The notes under the pieces are model-generated. The model was not told the origin of the DNA and made no database searches. It was given only the letters and a program-made list of their open reading frames with translations. A program made the translations under genes and the position numbers. DNA of 64,000 nucleotides from Sulfopaludibacter sp035606355 (lineage in GTDB: Bacteria; Acidobacteriota; Terriglobia; Bryobacterales; Bryobacteraceae). Of the stretch, positions 27,888 to 36,301 are shown one piece after another (positions within the stretch are counted from its first letter, which is position 1; the number at the start of each line of letters is the position of its first letter). The DNA lies in the NCBI GenBank assembly GCA_035606355.1, contig DATNFO010000041.1:248001-312000 (forward strand), in the 5' to 3' direction.

Positions 27888-28236
27888 TCTTTTCCGCCTT
27901 CGAACGCGCTCGCACTCCCGGCACCTTTTACCGCTCCCTTACGGGATTGTGAAGAATATCGAATTGGTTTTTGCCGCGTTCAAACGCACTCGCACCCCCG
28001 GCATCTTTTACCGCTCCCTCACGGGATTGTGAAAAATATCGAATTGGTTTTTGCCGCGTTCAAACGCACTCGCACCCCCGGCATCTTTTACCGCTCCCTT
28101 ACGGTCACGGCTCCGTATGTAGTTGATTCTGCTAACGGAGCCGTGACCGTGAGGGAGCGGTAAAAGGTGTATCGAAAGGCGAATGAAGCGCGACGAGAAC
28201 AGCAGCCGGATTTTTTCACAAGCCAGTGAGGGAGCG
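27888..28236. repeat. Palindromic intergenic repeat element, locus C, with 80-bp tandem units
   Basis: This is the longest copy. 80-bp direct units begin at 27943 and 28023, after a partial first unit from about 27888, each reading GGGATTGTGAARAATATCG and then the TTTTTGCCGCGTTCAAACGC segment. The hairpin has its left arm at 28085-28116, an 18-nt loop, and its right arm at 28135-28166, matching at 31 of 32 positions with the mismatch a G-T pair. The inverted end GGATTTTTTCACAAGCC runs up to the stop codon of the minus-strand zinc-ribbon gene. It fills the convergent gap between the dehydratase-like gene and that gene. Confidence 0.9.
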
Positions 28237-28237
28237 A

Positions 28238-28729
28238 TTACGGCTTCTTGAACAGCCGGTCGAACGCGCTACGCGCATCGTCGGCATTTCGCGGACCTGG
28301 AGAGTTGAGAGATTGCGGCGGCGGAGCCATGGGCGGCGGCACGTTCGCAGTGCCTTCGCGCGCCACAGTCACGCGCGGCGTGAACAGGGTGCACTCATTC
28401 GCCTTATCCTTGAGCGGGATCCGCACCGGAATCGGCTTCATGCACTGGAAGCGCGTGGACGGCTCAAAGAACGAGCACTGTTTGCAGCAGTGCAGCTCGG
28501 TATTGCACTTCGGGCAGTTGCCCGTGAATTCGGTTCCCGCGGGCAGGGCAGTGGAACAGTTGAAACAGCGCGAAGCCGCCACGTGCTGCACCAGGCGCGG
28601 CAACCGGGGACCGGTCACATCCAGAGGCGGGCGGGGGCCTTGCGGTTTGGGACGCTCGTCGCGCGGGCCGCGGAATTCCCGTTCGGAATCCTGGTACCCG
28701 TGTTGTCTATACTTGCGATCGCTGTCCAT
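28238..28729 (-). CDS. Small zinc-ribbon protein of unknown function
   Basis: This 163-residue soluble protein starts at ATG 28729; a longer open frame to 28840 adds residues unlike the rest. The N-terminal third is charged and proline-rich (DERPKPQGPRPP). A zinc ribbon follows: C55-x2-C58 and C72-x2-C75, then a second cysteine cluster C81 C82 x2 C85 and C96. The tail is proline-rich (PPPMAPPPQ) and ends DDARSAFDRLFKKP. The cysteine spacing supports one or two structural metal sites. Function is not recognised; the C-terminal peptide could be an interaction motif. Repeat element C abuts its stop codon. Confidence 0.7.
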   Translation of the reverse strand: MDSDRKYRQHGYQDSEREFRGPRDERPKPQGPRPPLDVTGPRLPRLVQHVAASRCFNCSTALPAGTEFTGNCPKCNTELHCCKQCSFFEPSTRFQCMKPIPVRIPLKDKANECTLFTPRVTVAREGTANVPPPMAPPPQSLNSPGPRNADDARSAFDRLFKKP

Positions 28730-29007
28730 GGGGAAGATACTCCGTAGTTGAGGGACGCTTGGAAATGGAACTGCAACGAAACACGACAGATCCCGTGGCG
28801 CCGCGAGGCTGACGACCGGATACCCACTTCTACCGTGCAACAGGATCCGCCTGGACGGTTCGGGAAGGGATTTAACCGGAAAGGTTCGTGGCGCTACGAC
28901 TTGGGTTCGGAACCCGCCTAAAGCTTCAAGTACATATTTACCACGAAATGGGCCCGGTTTGCACGTCTGATCTTTCGGTCACAGTTCCACACCAGCCGCC
29001 AGAGGTG

Positions 29008-31554
29008 CTACTCGCTCCATTTCAGGAGGCTGCTGCAGGGCCGTGTCAGGGGATCGTCATAATGATTCGGGCTCACTCGCAGCGCGTACCCTAGCCGACC
29101 GGTCCGCTCGGGAACGATGTCCTTGCCGAAGATCGCCACACCGTCTCGTTGCTCCACCGAAGGCAGTACCATCACTTCGGTTTCTTCCAGATGGCCGTTG
29201 GAATTTACCCGCCCCAGCACAACCTCTACCCGGACGTCGTTAGGCTGTAGCCCCGCGAGGTCGATTGCGGCGCGCACCGGCAGCGGCTTCCCGCTGACCA
29301 CCTGTCCGGAGATGAGCTGATCGTCATCCACGAATTTCACCCGGTCCCAGACTTCGCGGATGCGCGTGTTCCATCGCGTCTTTTCCCGTGCCAGGGTGTA
29401 GTTCGCTCCCGTCATGCGCAGATGCTGCTGATGCGCCGGCTCGTACAGCTCCGCCATGTACTCGCGGACCATGCGCCGGCAATCGAACTGCGGGCTGATG
29501 TGGATCAGCGAATCCTTCATCCGCCGCATCCACTCGCGCGGCGTTTGTTCGCGGCGCTCGTAGAACATCGGCACGATTTCGTTTTCCAGCAGGTAGTATA
29601 TGGCGGTGGCGTGCAACGTGTCCTGATCTTCGGAATACGGCTCGCGTTCGCCGATGGCCCAGCCGCCCGAAGTCTCATAAGCTTCGTCGAACCAGCCGTC
29701 CAGAATACTGAGATTCAGCACGCCGTTCATCGCGGCTTTCATACCGCTGGTGCCGCACGCCTCTTCACCGCGGCGCGGATTGTTGAGCCAGAGGTCCACA
29801 CCCTGCACCATCTCGCGGGCCACCTTCATGTCGTAGTCTTCCAGGAAGACCACGTGCTTCCAAAGGTCGGGATCACGGGAAAGTTGCACGATTTCGCGGA
29901 TGTAGCTCTTGCCGGGCTGGTCTTTCGGATGCGCCTTGCCGGCGATGACGATCTGCACCGGCATCTCTTTATTCAGCAGGATCCGTTTGAGGCGCTCGAC
30001 ATCGCGGAACAGCAGCGTGGCGCGTTTGTAGGTGGCGAAGCGGCGCGCGAACCCGATGGTGAAGGCATTCGGATCCAGCACATCGCCGGCGCGGCGCACT
30101 TCCGACGCCGAGGCCTGCCGCCGCATGGCTGAGGCATGCTGCCGGCTACGCACGAAATTCACGAGGCGCCGTTTTCGCCGCCGGTGCACATCCAGCAGTT
30201 CCTCGTCGGGGATTTCTTTCACCTGCTCCCAGATGGCGGGCTCGTTGAAGCGCTCGCGCCAGTCGGGCTGAAGGTATTGGTCGTAGAGGCTGGCAAGGTC
30301 GCCGTTCAGCCAACTCGGCAGATGCACGCCGTTGGTGATGGATGTGATCGGCACTTCCCAAACCGGAAGCTGCGGCCACAAGTCGTGGAACATTTCCTGC
30401 GAGACCTGCCGGTGCAGACGGCTTACCGCGTTGCGATAGGACGATGTGGTGAGCGCCAGCACCGCCATGGAAAACCGCTCGTCGCGATCCCACTGATTGC
30501 GCCGGCCGAGACCCATCAGTTGCTGAAAATCGATGCCGACTTCCGAGCAGTAGCCGGAAAAATAGTAGTACATCAGGCCGGGGTCGAAAAGGTCGATCCC
30601 CGCCGGTACCGGCGTGTGCGTGGTGAAGATGTTGCTCGTGCGCGCCGCCTCCACTGCTTCTTCGAAGGTCAGCTTCTCATCGCGCATTTGCAGCCGGACC
30701 TGCTCCAGCGAAAGAAAAGCCGAATGGCCCTCGTTCATGTGGAACACGGTGGGCTTCAGCCCCATCGCTTTCAGCGCGCGCATACCGCCGATGCCGAGCA
30801 CGATCTCCTGCCGGATACGCGTATCGTTATCGCCGCCGTAGAGCGAGTCGGTGATGTCGCGGTCCTGCGGCAAAACGTTATCGGGAATGTTGGTGTCCAG
30901 CAGGTAAAGCGTAATCCGCCCGACATCCAGTTTCCAGACCTGTATAAAGACGTCGCCCGTAGGCAGTTTGACCGTGACTTTGAGGTCCTCGCCGGCTTCG
31001 TTCTTCACCGTGGCGATTGGCAGTGTATAGAAATCGTTGACGGGGTAGCGCTCCTGCTGCCAGCCATCGGGATTCAGGAATTGCCGGAAGTAGCCCTGCT
31101 GGTACAGCAGACCGAGGCCGATGAGCGGGTAATCCTGGTCGCTGCACGATTTCAGATGGTCCCCCGACAGGATTCCCAGGCCGCCCGAGTAGATGGGGAG
31201 GCACTCCGTCATCCCGTATTCGGCCGAGAAGTACGCGATCAGCTTCCCATCGGGATTGGCGGCGGCCTTGCGCGTCCGCGCATCGTAGGTCTCGCATGCC
31301 ATGCGGTACAACGCGAGATAGCGGGGGTCCTTGCCGGCCTTCTCTAAAGTGGCTTGGGAAACGCGCCCGAGCATGAGCACCGGATTGTATCCGCACTCCC
31401 GCCAAAGCACTGGATCTAAACGGCGAAAGAGGGCACGAATGATGGGCTCCCAACTCCAAAGCAGGTTGGACGCCAGCTCTGTCATACGGGAAAGGGATCC
31501 AGGGAGAGCGGGCCGAACCAGAAATTCACGGATCGGCTGAATATGAAATGGCAT
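29008..31554 (-). CDS. glgP: Alpha-glucan phosphorylase (GT35, short 'more_P_ylases' type)
   Basis: This 848-residue enzyme releases glucose-1-phosphate from glycogen or maltodextrin with pyridoxal phosphate. The N-terminal DUF3417 part (MTELASNLLWSWEP) marks the shorter TIGR02094-type phosphorylases. YFSAEYGMTECLPIYSGGLG and TNGVHLPSWL are family motifs. The PLP lysine is Lys606 in EEACGTSGMKAAMNG. The start is placed at ATG 31554 (MPFHIQPIREF); an upstream in-frame start at 31614 would add 20 residues with no family similarity. It is divergent from the lytic transglycosylase at 31682. There are no other glycogen genes in the window. Confidence 0.94.
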   Translation of the reverse strand: MPFHIQPIREFLVRPALPGSLSRMTELASNLLWSWEPIIRALFRRLDPVLWRECGYNPVLMLGRVSQATLEKAGKDPRYLALYRMACETYDARTRKAAANPDGKLIAYFSAEYGMTECLPIYSGGLGILSGDHLKSCSDQDYPLIGLGLLYQQGYFRQFLNPDGWQQERYPVNDFYTLPIATVKNEAGEDLKVTVKLPTGDVFIQVWKLDVGRITLYLLDTNIPDNVLPQDRDITDSLYGGDNDTRIRQEIVLGIGGMRALKAMGLKPTVFHMNEGHSAFLSLEQVRLQMRDEKLTFEEAVEAARTSNIFTTHTPVPAGIDLFDPGLMYYYFSGYCSEVGIDFQQLMGLGRRNQWDRDERFSMAVLALTTSSYRNAVSRLHRQVSQEMFHDLWPQLPVWEVPITSITNGVHLPSWLNGDLASLYDQYLQPDWRERFNEPAIWEQVKEIPDEELLDVHRRRKRRLVNFVRSRQHASAMRRQASASEVRRAGDVLDPNAFTIGFARRFATYKRATLLFRDVERLKRILLNKEMPVQIVIAGKAHPKDQPGKSYIREIVQLSRDPDLWKHVVFLEDYDMKVAREMVQGVDLWLNNPRRGEEACGTSGMKAAMNGVLNLSILDGWFDEAYETSGGWAIGEREPYSEDQDTLHATAIYYLLENEIVPMFYERREQTPREWMRRMKDSLIHISPQFDCRRMVREYMAELYEPAHQQHLRMTGANYTLAREKTRWNTRIREVWDRVKFVDDDQLISGQVVSGKPLPVRAAIDLAGLQPNDVRVEVVLGRVNSNGHLEETEVMVLPSVEQRDGVAIFGKDIVPERTGRLGYALRVSPNHYDDPLTRPCSSLLKWSE

Positions 31555-31681
31555 ACTGGGGACTAACCTACCAAGATAACAGATCGGGAACAGCCCGCCT
31601 CGTACCGGGAGCAAAGCGAAGCCCGCCGGCGCCGGAGGTAAACGATTTCCACTCCGAATGCGTCACAATAGGTAAGGCCCA

Positions 31682-32347
31682 ATGCGTTTTTCGGTAATCC
31701 TTCTTTTCCTGTCTTCAGTTGCGTTTGCCGGCGAGCTTGCTGTGCTAGCCACCGGCGCGCGCCTCCATGTGGACCGTCACGAAGCCGTGGACGGCAAGAT
31801 AAGGCTATATAACGGAACCGGTTACACTGAGATGGACGCGGCGGAAGTAGCGGGTTTCGAACGGGACGACCGCGTGCCCACCGCGCCCGAACAGCCCCCG
31901 GCGCCCAAAACCGAAATCGCACAACCGGCCGTGGCGCCCGCCCCCCAACTCACCCCGGCGGAGCTCGCCGATGCCGCCGCCGACCGGTACGGCTTGCCCC
32001 GATCCCTGGTCCGCAGCGTGATGGCGGCGGAATCCGCATTTCAGCCAAAAGCCGTATCGCCCAAGGGCGCTGTCGGCCTGATGCAGTTGATGCCCGAAAC
32101 CGCCAGCGAACTCGGAGCGGATGCATCCGATCCCGCCCAGAATGTCGACGCCGGCGCGCGCTATTTGCGCGATCTCCTGGCCCGGTACGATGGCGGTTTG
32201 CGCCACGCGCTAGCTGCGTACAATGCCGGTCCCGGCGCTGTCGATAAATACAAAGGCGTCCCGCCGTATAGCGAGACCCTGCACTACGTTAAAAAAATCG
32301 AAAAATCCGTTTGCAGAAGCGGCGAAGTCGCCTGCGCTAAACACTAG
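31682..32347 (+). CDS. Secreted lytic murein transglycosylase (SLT domain)
   Basis: This 221-residue protein has a signal peptide (MRFSVILLFLSSVAFA), a short beta N-domain and a Pro/Ala-rich linker (about 67-92). The goose-lysozyme-like SLT domain (about 95-205) has catalytic Glu117 in MAAESAFQPKAVSPKGAVG, then LMQLMPETA and AYNAGPGAV. It cleaves glycan strands of peptidoglycan in the periplasm, giving anhydro-muropeptides. It is divergent from glgP and convergent with the pterin dehydratase gene. No operon partner is visible. Confidence 0.9.
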   Translation: MRFSVILLFLSSVAFAGELAVLATGARLHVDRHEAVDGKIRLYNGTGYTEMDAAEVAGFERDDRVPTAPEQPPAPKTEIAQPAVAPAPQLTPAELADAAADRYGLPRSLVRSVMAAESAFQPKAVSPKGAVGLMQLMPETASELGADASDPAQNVDAGARYLRDLLARYDGGLRHALAAYNAGPGAVDKYKGVPPYSETLHYVKKIEKSVCRSGEVACAKH

Positions 32348-32365
32348 CAGGCTCGGGCGAGACCA

Positions 32366-32695
32366 TCACTTGCGCGCTAACTGCTCGATCTTGGCGGCGA
32401 GAATGAAATCGCTCTCGCTGAGGCCGCCGATCGAATGGGTCCAAATCTCGACCTCCACCTTGCCCCAACCGACCAGCAGGTCGGGATGGTGGCCCTGTTC
32501 TTCGGCCACTGCGCCGGCGCGATTGACGAAGGCCAACGCCTGGGCGAAGTCGGGGAATGTGTAGTGGCGGGTCAGATGGTGATCGTTCACCACCTGCCAT
32601 TCGGGAACTTGTGCGGCGAACGTCTTCAGGGCTTCGCCTTTGAGCGGCTGCACGCCGCCATGGCACGGAACGCACTGCTTGTCAGCCAGGCTCAT
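32366..32695 (-). CDS. phhB: Pterin-4a-carbinolamine dehydratase
   Basis: This 109-residue protein matches the PCD/DCoH family over its whole length: MSLADKQCVPCHGGVQPLKG start, HHLTRHYTFPDF, EEQGHHPDLLVGWGKVEVEI and WTHSIGGLSESDFILAAKI. The EEQGHHPD motif supplies the catalytic histidines. It recycles 4a-hydroxytetrahydrobiopterin (EC 4.2.1.96). AAGGAGAG sits 5 nt before the ATG at 32695. It lies downstream of dut on the same strand, separated by 161 bp that contain the two-hairpin repeat. No aromatic amino acid hydroxylase is in view. Confidence 0.94.
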   Translation of the reverse strand: MSLADKQCVPCHGGVQPLKGEALKTFAAQVPEWQVVNDHHLTRHYTFPDFAQALAFVNRAGAVAEEQGHHPDLLVGWGKVEVEIWTHSIGGLSESDFILAAKIEQLARK

Positions 32696-32737
32696 GCTCT
32701 CTCCTTATCTCATCATCTCGCACGTTGCACCGCAGTA

Positions 32738-32779
32738 GCGACCGGTCTCCTGACCGGTCGCAGGCGCGCAGAGCGCGCC
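32738..32779. repeat. Two-hairpin dispersed element, copy 1
   Basis: Hairpin 1 has 10-bp arms GCGACCGGTC / GACCGGTCGC with loop TCCT (32738-32761). Hairpin 2 has 7-bp arms GGCGCGC / GCGCGCC with loop AGA (32763-32779). It lies between dut and the pterin dehydratase gene. A degenerate second copy of hairpin 2 (CGCGC AGA GCGCG) is at 32826-32838. Copies 2 and 3 are at 40742 and 43102. Confidence 0.8.
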
Positions 32780-32856
32780 CGTGCAGTTTGGCGATTTCAC
32801 CGTTAATCTGCGAGCAGTCGCGCGCCGCGCAGAGCGCGCCCGTCAAAGCAAGAGCT

Positions 32857-33288
32857 TCATCGTCCGGACGACCCAAAGCCGCCTTCACCGCGATTCGATT
32901 CCGCCAGAGTCGACTCGACCCACTCCACTGCCTCATACCTCGCCACGATCATCTGCGCGATGCGGTCGCCTTCATGAATGATGTACGGCTCCCGGCCCAA
33001 ATTCATGAGGATCACGCGCAACTCCCCGCGATAGCCCGGGTCTATGGTTCCTGGTGCATTCGGCATGGCGATCGCGTGTTTCAGCGCGAGTCCACTCCGC
33101 GGCCGCACCTGCGCCTCGTGGCCGGGGGGAAGTTCGATTGTCAATCCCGTCGGCACAAGGCGCGGAACTCCAGGTTCGAGCGTCACAGTTTCGACAGAGT
33201 GCAGGTCCATGCCTGCGTCTTCCTGCGGTCCGTGCGCGTAGGACGGCAAAATGGCTTTTTCGTGGACTCGGCGGATTCGCACTTGCAT
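32857..33288 (-). CDS. dut: Deoxyuridine 5'-triphosphate nucleotidohydrolase (dUTPase)
   Basis: This 143-residue trimeric-type dUTPase has all five family motifs in order: DAGMDL (I), RPRSGLA (II), PGTIDPGYRGE with the catalytic Asp (III), GDRIAQMIV (IV) and GGFGSSG at the C-terminus (V). It hydrolyses dUTP to dUMP (EC 3.6.1.23), keeping uracil out of DNA and feeding dTMP synthesis. It is divergent, with only about 20 bp between them, from a ThyX-like gene that would use dUMP, a sensible functional pairing. Confidence 0.96.
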   Translation of the reverse strand: MQVRIRRVHEKAILPSYAHGPQEDAGMDLHSVETVTLEPGVPRLVPTGLTIELPPGHEAQVRPRSGLALKHAIAMPNAPGTIDPGYRGELRVILMNLGREPYIIHEGDRIAQMIVARYEAVEWVESTLAESNRGEGGFGSSGR

Positions 33289-33310
33289 ATCGGCACGTTA
33301 TCATAGCGTC

Positions 33311-34735
33311 TTGACCAAACGAGTTCTCACCGTTGCGCCCATGCCGCCGGAGAAGAGCGCGTACGCCCTGGCGCGCTATAGCCGCTCGCCCGATTCCATC
33401 CGCGAGTCCATCGACTGGGTGCGCACCCACGACTCTCAAAAATTCCTGGAGAGCTTCTATTTTCAGTATGGCCACGCCTCCATTGCCGACCTGGGCCACG
33501 CGGTCGTCTGCTTTGAAGGCATCAGTGAAATCGCCGCCACTGAAATAGAAGAAGAGCCTCTTTGGGATGGTCAGGCGAAGAGCTCGCGCTATCAGGATTT
33601 CGGACGGTCCGGTTTCATCACCCCGCCCGAGCTCTCCGCAACGGAAGCCGCTACGTACTGTGCTGCCGGCCAGGCGCTGCTCGCGGCGTATGTTCAGGTA
33701 AAGGACCTTGCGTTTGCGCATCTCTGCGATCGGCTCCCCCGTCCGGCGGACATGAAGCCGGACGCCTATCAACGCAACGTGGTGGCGCGCGCCTTCGATG
33801 TCGCCCGCTACCTGCTGTTTTGGGGCGTGCCCACGAACGTCGGCCAGGTGAGCAGCATCCGCACGATCGAGAAGCAGATCCGACGCTTCAAGGCCTCGGA
33901 ATACGCGGAACTGCGCGACCTCGGCGACGAACTCGCGCAAGCCTGCGCGGCGCCGCCCGATTGCGTTTGGCATACCGATGCCGCTGCCGAGCCTCTGGCG
34001 CCGACGCTCGCGCGCCACGCCGAACCCGACGAGCACGCCGTCCGCTCGCGCCAGGATCTACGCCAGTGGGCCGCGCAGAACTTGCCGCCAAGGTCCGCCG
34101 CAGAACCCGGCCGCGTCGACCTGGTGAAGCCTGCAAACGTCGCCGCCGATATTGCGGCTACCCTCCTCTACCCCGTGACGGATCGGCCGTTCCGCGAGTT
34201 GTACGAAATCGCAGCATCGTGGAGCGCCGCGCAGCGCGCCGAGGTCGTCGATATCGCGCTGCAATCGCGCACGCGCCGCGATGAGATTCTGGCGGGATTT
34301 CGCGGAGGGCTTTACGCTTACGATTTCACGATCGATATCGGCGCGTATCGCGACCTGCACCGGCACCGCCGCTGCCAGAAATTCCGTCAGGCGTACAGCG
34401 GCAAACTCGGCTTTGACACACCACCGCTGGTCGCCGCCGCGGGCGCGTTGGAGGCCTATGAAACGGCCATGCGCAACGCCTGGGCCGCGCTCGATTCGCT
34501 TCCGCGGTCCGGCCGCGATTACCTGCTGCCGTTCGGCGCCCGCTCGCGCTTCCTCTTCAAGATGGATTTCGCCGAGGCTGAGTACATCTCGCGCCTGCGC
34601 AGCGGCGTGAAAGGACATTTCAGCTATCGCGAGATCGCCTGGGAGATGAAGGTCAAAATGGAAGCGTTAGAACCAGAACTCGGCCGTCTCATCGACGCCA
34701 CGCCCCCCTGGGTGGAGGACCCGCTGAAGCGCTGA
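33311..34735 (+). CDS. Double-length ThyX-like (flavin-dependent thymidylate synthase superfamily) protein
   Basis: This protein of about 474 residues looks like two ThyX-like domains. The N-terminal half has YGHASIADLGHAVVCFE and QAKSSRYQDF, echoing the substrate and SGRY regions of ThyX. The C-terminal half has DLHRHRRCQKFRQAYSG, with RHR at residues 351-353 in the place of the ThyX motif RHRx7S. The position expected to be serine is alanine here. The protein may therefore be a divergent ThyX or a paralogue with another role. The start is uncertain: TTG 33311 or ATG 33341; an upstream frame from 33251 would overlap dut. Neighbouring dut supports a link to dUMP metabolism. Confidence 0.75.
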   Translation: MTKRVLTVAPMPPEKSAYALARYSRSPDSIRESIDWVRTHDSQKFLESFYFQYGHASIADLGHAVVCFEGISEIAATEIEEEPLWDGQAKSSRYQDFGRSGFITPPELSATEAATYCAAGQALLAAYVQVKDLAFAHLCDRLPRPADMKPDAYQRNVVARAFDVARYLLFWGVPTNVGQVSSIRTIEKQIRRFKASEYAELRDLGDELAQACAAPPDCVWHTDAAAEPLAPTLARHAEPDEHAVRSRQDLRQWAAQNLPPRSAAEPGRVDLVKPANVAADIAATLLYPVTDRPFRELYEIAASWSAAQRAEVVDIALQSRTRRDEILAGFRGGLYAYDFTIDIGAYRDLHRHRRCQKFRQAYSGKLGFDTPPLVAAAGALEAYETAMRNAWAALDSLPRSGRDYLLPFGARSRFLFKMDFAEAEYISRLRSGVKGHFSYREIAWEMKVKMEALEPELGRLIDATPPWVEDPLKR

Positions 34736-34755
34736 GTTGCGCGATAATAACAGCC

Positions 34756-35334
34756 ATGCGCTACGTTGCCGTGCTGCTGGCGTTCGCGGGTGCACTCGCC
34801 GCGCAAGAAGGACCCAAGCTGAATCTCGTGGTGGTGGAGGGCGATGGCGCAATCAACAACATCCGCCAGCGAACCGCGCGGGAACCGATCGTTCAGGTGG
34901 AAGACCAGAATCATAAGCCAGTGGCCGGTGTCGCTGTGGTCTTCTCGCTGCCCGAGCACGGCGCGGGAGGAACCTTCGCCAACGGAGCGCACAGTCTCAC
35001 CGTGGTGACGGACAACTCCGGCCGCGCTGTGGCGCGTGGACTGCAAGTCAATCGGATTCAGGGGCAGTATCAGATCAACGTGCGGGCGTCGTTTCAAGGA
35101 CAGACCGCCAGCACCACCATTTCGCAGACGAACGTAGCGGCAACCGCGGCGACCACCACAACGGCGGCGGCCGGCGTTTCCACCAAGCTGCTGGTGATTC
35201 TCGGCATCGTAGCCGTGGCCGGCACGGTCGGCGGTTTGTACGCCAGCCACACCATCGGTGGCGGCGGAGGCGTCGCGACACCTTCCGCAGTGACTATCGC
35301 TCCGGGTACGGGCACCGTCGGACCCCCAAGGTAA
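34756..35334 (+). CDS. Exported Ig-like (Big-1-type) protein with C-terminal transmembrane segment
   Basis: This 192-residue protein has a signal peptide (MRYVAVLLAFAGALAA). One Big-1-like domain follows (about 20-115: VVVEGDGAINNIRQRTAREP, VQVEDQNHKPVAGVAVVFSL, TDNSGRAVARGLQVN). A threonine/alanine linker leads to one hydrophobic segment at about 144-165 (LLVILGIVAVAGTVGGLYA), and a Gly/Pro tail. It is probably an envelope-anchored adhesion-type domain. It begins 21 bp after the ThyX-like gene and ends 6 bp before the next gene, so it heads a likely three-gene envelope operon. Confidence 0.7.
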   Translation: MRYVAVLLAFAGALAAQEGPKLNLVVVEGDGAINNIRQRTAREPIVQVEDQNHKPVAGVAVVFSLPEHGAGGTFANGAHSLTVVTDNSGRAVARGLQVNRIQGQYQINVRASFQGQTASTTISQTNVAATAATTTTAAAGVSTKLLVILGIVAVAGTVGGLYASHTIGGGGGVATPSAVTIAPGTGTVGPPR

Positions 35335-35340
35335 CTACTT

Positions 35341-36300
35341 ATGGCAAACAAGCTTTGGTTTTCTGTTCTTTTGGCCGGATTTGCCGGCATCGCTGCGGCG
35401 CAGCAAGGCAACATCGGCGGACCCGTTGCGGGATTCGCATTCGACGCCGGTGCGCGCGCCCTGCGTCCGATTCAGGGCATCCCCGGGGCCGCCGTGCTCG
35501 GCGAGGGAATCGATTTCGGAGTCCAGCCCGCGTCGGTGACGGTTGCGCCCAAGCTCGATGCCGCATTGGTGACGGGGTCCGATGGCGTTGTGCGCGCCTT
35601 TAGGTTAAACTCCGGTGCTGCCGGCGGGGTAACGCTCAGCGGCGTTGCCAGTAGCCCCGAGCGCGTCGTCTTCAGCCCATCGGGCGCTGCCGCTGCCGTC
35701 TACGCCATGAATACGGTGCAGATCGTCACCGGTTTCCCGAACGCTCCTGCATACAACGGCAAATTCTTTTCATACTTTCCGGGCGGCGGCGGCCAACACG
35801 CGACCGCTCGCCCCTTCACGGGGTCCATGGCTGTCAGCGACGATGGCACGCTGGTGCTGATCGCCGATGGGCCGAACGTGCGGCTGTATCAGAACGGGGC
35901 CGAGCGCGTGGTCAGCACGGCGTCATCGGCGCAGGTCGCCTTCGCTGCCGGAACGCATGACGCTGTGGTGGCAGGCGCCAACGGCAACATCCAGTTGATT
36001 CGCAGCGTGGACACCACGGCGGCGCAGCAAACGCTCACCGTTCCGAAGGGCGTGAATGGAGTCGCGTTCTCGGCCGATTCCAAGTCGATATATGTCGCTA
36101 GCGCGGCTGCGAAAACCGTTACGGCGATCGATCTCGGTTCGGGGACAGCGACGCCGGTGACTTGCGACTGCACCATCACGACGCTTGCTCCGATGGGCGC
36201 TAATTTCCGCCTGAACGAAGCCGGCAAAGGACCGCTGTGGATGCTTGATGCCGGTTCCTCACAACCGCGCATCGTCTTCGTGCCCGCGCGGACGCAGTAA
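35341..36300 (+). CDS. Secreted beta-propeller-like protein of unknown function
   Basis: This 319-residue protein has a signal peptide (MANKLWFSVLLAGFAGIAAA). The body is made of repeating short beta blades: VTGSDGVVRAFRLN, VVFSPSGAAAAVYA, MAVSDDGTLVLIADGPNVRL, VAFSADSKSIYVASAAA and then KTVTAIDLGSG. These resemble YVTN/WD-type propeller blades. A CDC pair is near 282-284. It starts 6 bp after the Big-1-like gene and ends 1 bp before the next start, so the three genes are almost certainly cotranscribed. Function is unknown; propellers usually bind partners or ligands. Confidence 0.65.
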   Translation: MANKLWFSVLLAGFAGIAAAQQGNIGGPVAGFAFDAGARALRPIQGIPGAAVLGEGIDFGVQPASVTVAPKLDAALVTGSDGVVRAFRLNSGAAGGVTLSGVASSPERVVFSPSGAAAAVYAMNTVQIVTGFPNAPAYNGKFFSYFPGGGGQHATARPFTGSMAVSDDGTLVLIADGPNVRLYQNGAERVVSTASSAQVAFAAGTHDAVVAGANGNIQLIRSVDTTAAQQTLTVPKGVNGVAFSADSKSIYVASAAAKTVTAIDLGSGTATPVTCDCTITTLAPMGANFRLNEAGKGPLWMLDAGSSQPRIVFVPARTQ

Positions 36301-36301
36301 C

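Noticed and set aside
27888..28180. 80-bp tandem units considered as a CRISPR array
   Set aside because: The whole 80-bp unit is repeated with no unique spacers, and the repeat is found at other loci as an intergenic element.
28730..29007. 278-bp gap between the zinc-ribbon gene and glgP
   Set aside because: No ORF, repeat, hairpin or clear promoter could be supported.
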